Part shown: in pieces, positions 57,581 to 64,000 of the stretch
Position numbering within the stretch: the first letter of the stretch is position 1
How the letters are laid out: every line of letters starts with the position of its first letter
Assembly: GCA_033763735.1 (NCBI GenBank)
Contig: JANRJY010000103.1
Location: 5,048-69,047, forward strand
Source: JANRJY01 sp033763735
Lineage (GTDB): Bacteria; Bacteroidota; Bacteroidia; Cytophagales; UBA9547
Direction: 5' to 3'
Length of the DNA stretch: 64,000 nucleotides
The notes under the pieces: model-generated
Told to the model about the DNA's origin: nothing
What the model saw: only the letters and a program-made list of their open reading frames with translations
The model's database searches: none
Translations under genes and position numbers: made by a program

Positions 57581-58691
57581 GAAAGCAGGATTTGTTATCG
57601 TTGTATTTCTGAATCTTTTTTTACAAAATGTTCAGGCTCAAATAGATAAAGCAATATTGTTTCATAAAAAGGGGGAATATGCCAAAGCTAAAGTTTTGGT
57701 AGATTCCCTTTCTTTTTTAAATGAATACGATCAGGATGCCGAAGTTTGGTATGTGAAAGGTATGGTTTATGAAACTATTTTTTTAAGTACGGATTCATTA
57801 ATTCATAAGCTTGCTGAAAATGCATTATATGAAGCATTTGATGCATACTCAAAGGCAAAAATAGGCAAAAAAAACACGCGCTTTAACAAAGTAGCTCAAA
57901 GACAATTGGACAGCGTAATTGCAATAAGATTGTACCGAGAAGGCATAAAGCTGGAAAACATGAAGAGATATAGAGCAGCCGCAAGTTACATGGATATGTA
58001 TGTTCAGATTAAATCAAATGATACCTCAGGTCTCTCTCATTTGGCATACAATTCCTTGCAAAACAAAAATTCCAAAGCGGCACTTAAAGCGCTACTGCAA
58101 TTAATTGAAATAAAACATACTACTCCTTGGGTATTAAAGACGATGTATTTCTTATATAAAGAATCCGAAAAAGACCTAGTGAAAGCAATTGAAACAGCTA
58201 AAATTGGTCAAGAAAAATACCCAAATGATTTGGACTTTAACAAAATGGAAATCAATGCTTTGATCGAAAATAAGAATTATAAAAATGCTATTAATAAATC
58301 GGATTCGCTGGGTTTAGTAGATAAGTCTAACTTACATATTTACTACAACAATATTGGCAGTATATATCAATTAATGGATTCTACTGATTTAGCTATTAAG
58401 TTTTACAAATTATCCTTGACACTTAATCCCGATTACTATGAAGCCAATTATAATTTAGGCGGCATATATTATGAAAAAGCAAGAGCAATTTACGCGAAAA
58501 TAAATACTATGGATTACGCTGCCTATTTACAGAAAGGTAAAAAAATGGAAAGTCAGGCTAATTCTTGGGCAAAACAAGCGATGCCCTTTTTAGAAAAATC
58601 TTATTTAAAATCCAAAAATGCTACACTGGCTGAAATAATAGCAGATGTAGCGAAGAATTTGAATACAAAATCAGAGGTTATTCAAAAATAA
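57558..58691 (+). CDS. Exported TPR-repeat protein 2 (paralogue)
   Basis: 377 residues with a signal peptide (to about residue 28, ending VQAQ) and the same TPR layout as the upstream protein, clearly a paralogue: GEYAKAKVLVDSL, VWYVKGMVYETIFL, HIYYNNIGSIYQLMDSTDLA, YYEANYNLGGIYYEKA, with both ending in a KQAMPFLEKSY-like block. The start codon lies inside the end of the upstream gene, so the pair is translationally coupled. Function unknown; location probably periplasmic. Confidence 0.78.
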   Translation: MQNLRIYKKAGFVIVVFLNLFLQNVQAQIDKAILFHKKGEYAKAKVLVDSLSFLNEYDQDAEVWYVKGMVYETIFLSTDSLIHKLAENALYEAFDAYSKAKIGKKNTRFNKVAQRQLDSVIAIRLYREGIKLENMKRYRAAASYMDMYVQIKSNDTSGLSHLAYNSLQNKNSKAALKALLQLIEIKHTTPWVLKTMYFLYKESEKDLVKAIETAKIGQEKYPNDLDFNKMEINALIENKNYKNAINKSDSLGLVDKSNLHIYYNNIGSIYQLMDSTDLAIKFYKLSLTLNPDYYEANYNLGGIYYEKARAIYAKINTMDYAAYLQKGKKMESQANSWAKQAMPFLEKSYLKSKNATLAEIIADVAKNLNTKSEVIQK

Positions 58692-58725
58692 GGGATTTTA
58701 TTCCAATTTTTGCTTGTATTTAATC

Positions 58726-58733
58726 TACTTTTG
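58726..58733 (+). promoter_or_regulatory. -7 box four bases before a start codon
   Basis: TACTTTTG is an exact TAnnTTTG match ending 4 nt before the ATG at 58738, again suggesting a leaderless or nearly leaderless mRNA for the receptor gene. Confidence 0.45.
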
Positions 58734-58737
58734 ATTG

Positions 58738-60546
58738 ATGAAAAAAACTTTTTACTTGATAGGCTTATTTTTGTTTTCATTGTTTGGGAACGCTTATAAT
58801 GAATATATAACTTCAGATAATAAGAAAATTGCAATTTTTAATGAAAAATGGTTTGAAGATACAAGCAAACAAATTTTACCTGAACAAGCATTAATAAATA
58901 GTAATCAATGGAAAGATGCAGTTATAGGTACTGCTTTTTCAGGAGAAAAACCATCGGTTTACTGGTTAAGATTTAATGTGTTAAATGAAACTGGTGCCCC
59001 ACTGATATTAAATCGGAATATTAACGTAAAGAGTACAGAGTTCTTTGAAGTTGTATCAAGAGATAGCATTATAAAACTACCGAATATTGCGGAAAATACA
59101 CTCTGGAATTTCAAGTTAGGTATTCATGAATATACATCCATTTCGAATTATGCTCCTGAAAAACTTTTTTTGATGCGAGTGGAAACTTTTCACCGTTCAT
59201 ATATAGGACTTGAAATATTTTCAGTATTAGATTTCTTTAGATTAAGGTATTGGAATTACGTCTTTTTAAGCGTGTTTATTGGAATTTGTCTAGTAATGAT
59301 TTTTTACAATTTTTTAATTGGTTTACTATCAAATAGTGCGATTAACATTTATTTTGGCGCTTATGTATCCTTTTTATTATGGTATGTACTAACTGTATAT
59401 AACATAATTCCTTCAAACTTAGGAGGTAGTAAGTATTTCTATTTGAGTTATTTTATTCCTTATTCTTTAACTACAATTACCTTATTGCTTTTTGCACAAA
59501 ATTATCTTAATCTAAAGACAGAGAACCCATTAATCTATAAAATCACTTTAGGATTTATTTTAACAAAAGTTTTAACTTTTTTCAGTTTGATTATAGGCCT
59601 TACTTATGAGTTGATATTTACTTCAATAATTGATTTCATAATGATTTTGACAGTTTTTGTGTTTGTATTTTATATTTATTTCAAAAAGCCAAATAATCGT
59701 AAGAAATATGTTTTCTTTTTAATCGCATTTGTATTTATTATCATCCATAGTGGATTCAGATACATCAAAGATTTGTTTCCAAGCCTCGTAGAAATTCCAA
59801 TTTATGATTTTATCGATTCTTATCAATTTCTATTTACTGGTCAAATGATTGTTCTTTTGTTTACGATTTCTACTTTTGAACGTTTTAGGCTTACTTATTT
59901 AGAAAAAAATCAAATGCAGACTCAGTTAATTGAACAATTAAAGTTTAACGATAAATTGAGGAATCAAATAAATACTGAATTAGAAATAAAAGTTAAAGAA
60001 AAAACAAAGACAATTTTAGAACAGGCACAAAAAATTGCTGAAATGAATGATGTTTTGCAAAAACATAATTTAGAGCTGGAAACGGAATTAAAAGTAAAAG
60101 AAGAAAACCTTATCACAAACAAAATACTGACTTACAAGGAGTTTCAAAAGCAATTTGAATCCGATGATTCTTGTTTTGAATTCTTATCAAACATGAAATG
60201 GAGTGGTGGTTTCAAATGCAAACGTTGTCAAAATGATACATTCAGTTTAAGGGGAAACCAATTTGTAAGAAGATGTAAAAAATGTTCATATGTTGAATCA
60301 TCTACGTATGCGACTATTTTCGAAAATTTAAGATTTTCCATTAATAAGGCCTTTTATTTGGTTTATTTATCAAATACAGGTAAAAAAATTAAATTGGAAG
60401 AACTTTCAGATGAGCTTCAAACCCGACCTCAAACAATTTCTGATTTTTTAAGGAAGATAAATAATTTCCAAAATCGTATTCCTAAAAGAAAATTGCAACA
60501 AATGACATGGTTAGATATAATAGTTGCAAGTAGTAAAGATATATAG
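58738..60546 (+). CDS. 7TM-DISM receptor fused to an IS1595-type zinc-ribbon/helical domain
   Basis: 602 residues. A signal peptide (1-20) precedes an extracytoplasmic jelly-roll domain of the 7TMR-DISMED2 type (about 25-165, with YWLRFNVLNETGAPLIL). Seven hydrophobic segments (about 170-385) follow, as in 7TM-DISM signalling proteins, then a coiled coil (385-465). The C-terminus is unlike the usual kinase, cyclase or LuxR outputs. Residues about 465-580 match the N-terminus of IS1595/ISXO2 transposases: a helical EFQKQFESDDSCFEFLSNMKW, a zinc ribbon with Cys pairs C494/C497 (CKRC) and C513/C516 (CKKC), then ATIFENLRFSINKAFYLVYL and an HTH-like LEELSDELQTRPQTISDFL. No DDE nuclease domain follows and the gene ends soon after, so the domain is used for binding, not transposition. 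Probably a membrane-tethered DNA-binding sensor; ligand and targets unknown. Confidence 0.8.
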   Translation: MKKTFYLIGLFLFSLFGNAYNEYITSDNKKIAIFNEKWFEDTSKQILPEQALINSNQWKDAVIGTAFSGEKPSVYWLRFNVLNETGAPLILNRNINVKSTEFFEVVSRDSIIKLPNIAENTLWNFKLGIHEYTSISNYAPEKLFLMRVETFHRSYIGLEIFSVLDFFRLRYWNYVFLSVFIGICLVMIFYNFLIGLLSNSAINIYFGAYVSFLLWYVLTVYNIIPSNLGGSKYFYLSYFIPYSLTTITLLLFAQNYLNLKTENPLIYKITLGFILTKVLTFFSLIIGLTYELIFTSIIDFIMILTVFVFVFYIYFKKPNNRKKYVFFLIAFVFIIIHSGFRYIKDLFPSLVEIPIYDFIDSYQFLFTGQMIVLLFTISTFERFRLTYLEKNQMQTQLIEQLKFNDKLRNQINTELEIKVKEKTKTILEQAQKIAEMNDVLQKHNLELETELKVKEENLITNKILTYKEFQKQFESDDSCFEFLSNMKWSGGFKCKRCQNDTFSLRGNQFVRRCKKCSYVESSTYATIFENLRFSINKAFYLVYLSNTGKKIKLEELSDELQTRPQTISDFLRKINNFQNRIPKRKLQQMTWLDIIVASSKDI

Positions 60547-60637
60547 TATCAATCCGTATATACATTTTTTTTGTTCATTTTAAATCTCTCTCAATTTCAG
60601 TTTTTTATGTGTAATATATATATAGTATTAATCCGTA
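60542..60637 (+). repeat. 17-bp direct repeat pair downstream of the receptor gene
   Basis: TATAGTATCAATCCGTA (60542-60558) and TATAGTATTAATCCGTA (60621-60637) differ at one base and are 79 bp apart start to start. They lie between the receptor gene (the first overlaps its stop codon) and the promoter of the next gene. They are good candidates for operator sites. Confidence 0.7.
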
Positions 60638-60698
60638 ATTTATAACTTTTAAAGTATTGAAAATCAAATAGTTATAAAAAAATTATTTCATTTTTTTA

Positions 60699-60729
60699 TT
60701 GCGTATAATCGTAATGTTTAATATTTTTG
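60699..60729 (+). promoter_or_regulatory. Promoter of the secreted hydrolase gene
   Basis: TATTTTTG (60722-60729) matches the -7 box exactly. TTG at 60699-60701 lies 20 nt upstream, the expected -33 spacing for Bacteroidota. The predicted leader is about 40-45 nt. It is the best-formed promoter in the window and sits 62 bp after the second direct repeat. Confidence 0.65.
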
Positions 60730-60775
60730 TATTAATTCAATATTTATTTGAACTATAGCAAGAACTAAAGCCGTT

Positions 60776-63700
60776 ATGAATCAACTAGTTGAAATTTCTA
60801 TCCACCTTCAAAGATTTGTTTTATTAGCAATATTATTAATCAATACAAATCTATTCTCTCAATGTATCGCACCCGTTATTTATCCTAAAATGGGAGTTAA
60901 TTTGGATGGGATATCTAATTACCATTCGGCTCGAATATTTACTGACTTTGCAAAAGAAGCTAATTTAAGAAACGGGCCTTCAAATGGAAGTGATTATTGG
61001 GGCGGCTATAGTGGGAGTCTAAATGCCAGCGGATGGCCCACTACTGCTTTTCTTTTATCGTTAGTAGAATGTGCATGTTTAGACCCTGCATTTACTGGAA
61101 CCTATAGAATAAGATATTTAGGAGGCACTGGAGCTATTCAATCAGGTGGAAATGTAACTGGCGTTACCAATGTAGGGGGTGGTTATACGGAGGCTAACTT
61201 GAGCATTAATAATAGTGGCAACCAATGGATTACATTTAATAGCAGTGTATCGGAGTTGCAAATTATACCTATTGTACTTAACGGTACACCTACCAATTAT
61301 ACATTTACCAATTTTCCTACTTTTTCGCCTAATGTAACAAGCACGTATGCCAATTTTAATTTGTACAGAATGATGGATTGGGGAAATACCAATGGTAATT
61401 CGGTATCGAGTTGGGCTAATAGAACCAAAAAAGGCGGTGTGCAATCATTAAGTACAGGTGTAGCCTATGAATATATGGTAGAAATAGCTAATGTAACAGG
61501 TAAAGACTTATGGATTAACATCCCTGTAATGGCAGATGATAACTTTATTACTCAATTGGCAACATTGGTTAAAAATAATCTTCGTCCTGATAGAAATGTA
61601 TGGTTAGAGTATGGTAACGAAATATGGAATACAGGTGGAGGTTTTTATGGATATCAAATGAATAATTTAATGGCGGCCAATAGAGCCAATTCAAGTGCCT
61701 ATTGGAATAATTTGTTAAGAAATGGTTCAGTGAGAGGTTATGATGGCGGAAGCTTAGGAACTAATTGTGTTCAATATGGTTTTCCTGCTGCATGTGGCTT
61801 TAATGCATATTCAGTTGCCATGCGATTTCAAGCACTTCGTACAAAGGAAATTAGTGATATTTTTGGTTCAGTTTGGGGCACTAGTGAAATTAATAACAGA
61901 GTGAGGGTATTGTTAGGAGGACAAATAGGTTATGGAGGAAAGGGTTATGGTTACAACATAGCAGAGGGGCTACAATGGCTCCGTGAAAATGGTTGGGAAC
62001 CTAAAAACTCGCTTCATGCTATTGCAGGTGCGCCTTATTTCAATCTAAATGGTGCCAGCACTACTAATACTACAGCAATATTGAACGGTATGCAGCAAAG
62101 CGTTACGGATATGTTTTTGTGCCATAATTGTAATGGACCCGATGGAAATCAAATTGAAGGATTTGCAGGAAAAGCAAAAGAGTTTGGATTGAAATTTATT
62201 GCCTATGAAGGAGGTCCAGACTTGGATTATACTACTGGGTGGACTTCTCAAAAAAGAGATGCTAAAAGAAATGCGCAGATGAAAACCATTTGCCTTGACT
62301 ACTGGAATAAATGGTATGCCTATGGCGATGATGGGCAGTTTAATTTATTTGCAGGAGGTTTTAGTGATCAATATACAGGATTGTATGCTTGGGCTGAAAA
62401 TATCAACGACAACAGCCCCACACGCCAAGCCGTAAATCAAATAATGACCTCCCCTAATCCAACTTTAACAGCTGGATGGACTATTCCAGGATTAGTAGAT
62501 GCAAGAAAAGTATATGGCTGGGCTGATTGTGGAGATATGTATCAATGCTGTTATGGTTCGCGTTGTAGCGCAGATTTTCCGGGCAACATGTATAATCATT
62601 CAGGAGGGGATGATACTTGGTTAATTAGCTCCAATGCCAATGCGAATTATACTATTGAAGTACAAGCTGAATATTGGACCAACGCGCAAGGAAGGTTAAT
62701 TATTGATGGAAATGTGATTGGTACTTATGCTATTAATGGTGTAAATGCAAGAACTTGGTACACCCTCACGGTTGCTGGCAAAACATCGTTTCCATTAAAC
62801 TGGGGTACACATACAGTAGGTTTTGAGTATACATCTGAAAATTCAGATTTATACCAGCTTCGATTTACGCAAGTGGCACCAAATCCACCTTCACAGCCTA
62901 ATTTACCATCAGGTCGACTGTCAATATGCAATGGCGGTGAAAATAACATTACTTATTTTGTGCCTTACGACAGATCTGTATGCCAATACGAATGGAGTAT
63001 TACAGGTTCAAATATTCAAACTGTAGGTGCTACAAACCTCAATGTTTTAACAGTTAATTATTTGAACGGATTTGCAAGCGGAACAATTAGAGTACGAGCT
63101 GTTGGAGCAGGTCCCACATATAGTGCGTGGTCAAATCCTGCAAATATTACCAGCTTAAATTGTGGTATTACTGCTAATTTATTAGTTCCATGCGCTGGAC
63201 AATCCATAAATTTTTCTGAAACATCAGGAGTAGGAACCACATGGCGATGGGACTTTGGGGATGCGAATGCCACCGTCACAGGAGCAACTACAGCAACACC
63301 ATCAGTTAGGTTTTCTTCACTGGGGCTTAAAACAATTATAGTTTATGTAAATGAAAACACTAATACTCCATATACTTTTTATAAAAACAATTACATAAAT
63401 GTGCTTAATTGTGTGAGTGCGCCTACTGCAGCCATCAATTTAACAACTACAAGCGCTTGTACCTCAGCCAATATTAGTATGGGAAATGCATCTACAGGAA
63501 TTATTACTTCCACTTCTTGGAATTTTGGGGTAGGTGCTACGCCTGCTACTTCTAACGCATCGATACCTGGTACAGTAAGTTATGCTTCAGCGGGAGTAAA
63601 AACGATTACTTTAATAGTGGCTGGTTCTGGTGGCATGTCTACCATTACATCCGCACTAACTATTAGCGGCACAGTCACCCCAACGGCACAAATCAGCACC

Positions 63701-64000
63701 ACCACACCTACCATATGTGCGGGACAACTGACACAGTTCACTTCTACCATCAGTGGAGGAGGTGCAACCCCTACCTATCAATGGCAGGTAAATGGATCTA
63801 ATGTAGGCACCAATAGCAATACATACACTACTACAGGACTCACCAATGGCCAAATCGTGCGATTGATTCTTACTTCCTCATCTGCATGTGCCAGCCCTAC
63901 ATCGGCCACCAGCACAGGGGTAACTATGACGGTGAACCCTAACCTGACACCAGGTGTGAGTATCGCAGCCCTTCAGAACAATGTATGTAGTGGCACCGGA
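60776..64000 (+). CDS. Large secreted glycoside-hydrolase-like protein (3' end outside window)
   Basis: Open from the ATG at 60776 to the window end, 1,075 residues seen. A signal peptide covers about residues 1-28 (ending TNLFSQ). Residues about 40-580 look like a clan GH-A type (beta/alpha)8 barrel. DLWINIPVMADDNF precedes VWLEYGNEIWNTGGGF, whose NE gives a likely acid/base Glu (E282). A second Glu in KFIAYEGGPDL (E478) sits where the nucleophile would be. A beta-sandwich module follows (about 600-710, including GDDTWLISSNANANYTIEVQ). Next are PKD domains (about 790-960; WRWDFGDANA is typical) and Ig-like repeats running off the end. A T9SS sorting domain would be expected beyond the edge. 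I cannot name a family or substrate; similar proteins are often labelled cellulose-binding. Confidence 0.75.
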   Translation, partial: MNQLVEISIHLQRFVLLAILLINTNLFSQCIAPVIYPKMGVNLDGISNYHSARIFTDFAKEANLRNGPSNGSDYWGGYSGSLNASGWPTTAFLLSLVECACLDPAFTGTYRIRYLGGTGAIQSGGNVTGVTNVGGGYTEANLSINNSGNQWITFNSSVSELQIIPIVLNGTPTNYTFTNFPTFSPNVTSTYANFNLYRMMDWGNTNGNSVSSWANRTKKGGVQSLSTGVAYEYMVEIANVTGKDLWINIPVMADDNFITQLATLVKNNLRPDRNVWLEYGNEIWNTGGGFYGYQMNNLMAANRANSSAYWNNLLRNGSVRGYDGGSLGTNCVQYGFPAACGFNAYSVAMRFQALRTKEISDIFGSVWGTSEINNRVRVLLGGQIGYGGKGYGYNIAEGLQWLRENGWEPKNSLHAIAGAPYFNLNGASTTNTTAILNGMQQSVTDMFLCHNCNGPDGNQIEGFAGKAKEFGLKFIAYEGGPDLDYTTGWTSQKRDAKRNAQMKTICLDYWNKWYAYGDDGQFNLFAGGFSDQYTGLYAWAENINDNSPTRQAVNQIMTSPNPTLTAGWTIPGLVDARKVYGWADCGDMYQCCYGSRCSADFPGNMYNHSGGDDTWLISSNANANYTIEVQAEYWTNAQGRLIIDGNVIGTYAINGVNARTWYTLTVAGKTSFPLNWGTHTVGFEYTSENSDLYQLRFTQVAPNPPSQPNLPSGRLSICNGGENNITYFVPYDRSVCQYEWSITGSNIQTVGATNLNVLTVNYLNGFASGTIRVRAVGAGPTYSAWSNPANITSLNCGITANLLVPCAGQSINFSETSGVGTTWRWDFGDANATVTGATTATPSVRFSSLGLKTIIVYVNENTNTPYTFYKNNYINVLNCVSAPTAAINLTTTSACTSANISMGNASTGIITSTSWNFGVGATPATSNASIPGTVSYASAGVKTITLIVAGSGGMSTITSALTISGTVTPTAQISTTTPTICAGQLTQFTSTISGGGATPTYQWQVNGSNVGTNSNTYTTTGLTNGQIVRLILTSSSACASPTSATSTGVTMTVNPNLTPGVSIAALQNNVCSGTG

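Noticed and set aside
60127..60474. IS1595 element inserted at the end of the receptor gene
   Set aside because: There is no DDE domain, no terminal inverted repeat and no frame break. The receptor coiled coil runs smoothly into the zinc ribbon, so a domain fusion is the better reading.

Overview
The window is AT-rich chromosomal DNA of a member of the Bacteroidota, probably from the environmental Sphingobacteriia/Chitinophagia/Cytophagia side. The evidence is: several very large secreted proteins with type IX secretion (T9SS) C-terminal sorting domains of both type A and type B; an arginine pathway with the Bacteroidota-type N-acyl-ornithine carbamoyltransferase; kynurenine 3-monooxygenase; and -7 promoter boxes of the form TAnnTTTG. 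No rRNA, tRNA, CRISPR array or intact insertion sequence was seen. Functions are assigned by reading motifs, without database searches.

Layout. 1-1.8 kb: 3' end of xylose isomerase with a terminator, a TerB-like protein and a sirtuin. 1.9-9.9 kb: two overlapping genes for T9SS type B secreted proteins (LamG and CBM9-like), then murB and a DUF465 protein. 10.2-22.7 kb: a minus-strand block holding a polyprenyl synthase, plsC and a dispersed arginine cluster (argE, argB, argF', argD, argC). Three toxin-antitoxin modules (RES/Xre, MazEF-like, DUF6364/PIN), an alpha-glucan phosphorylase-like gene, an unknown membrane protein and a sigma-factor remnant sit within or beside the cluster. 22.7-24.1 kb: kmo. 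24.1-48.3 kb: one 23.8-kb minus-strand gene for a 7,947-residue T9SS surface protein built from nine long modules, followed by a small Cys-rich protein with a sorting-tail-like C-terminus. 48.5-56.4 kb: lepA, a lipoprotein, folD, a Uma2 nuclease, queE, a coiled-coil membrane protein, a small lipoprotein and gyrA. 56.5-64 kb: two paralogous secreted TPR proteins, a 7TM-DISM receptor whose output domain is a transposase-type zinc ribbon plus helical domain, and the 5' part of a large secreted glycoside-hydrolase-like protein that runs off the window.

How the parts fit. The arg genes supply most of the acylated-ornithine route. Residue 90 of the carbamoyltransferase is Val, which from published mutagenesis points to N-succinylornithine rather than N-acetylornithine. 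The secreted proteins suggest a surface-active, polysaccharide-using lifestyle. The most novel candidate is the right-hand unit: a membrane receptor with a captured IS1595-type DNA-binding domain, followed by a 17-bp direct repeat, a well-formed promoter and a secreted carbohydrate-active protein. Together these look like a one-component, membrane-tethered regulator and its target. That link is inference.
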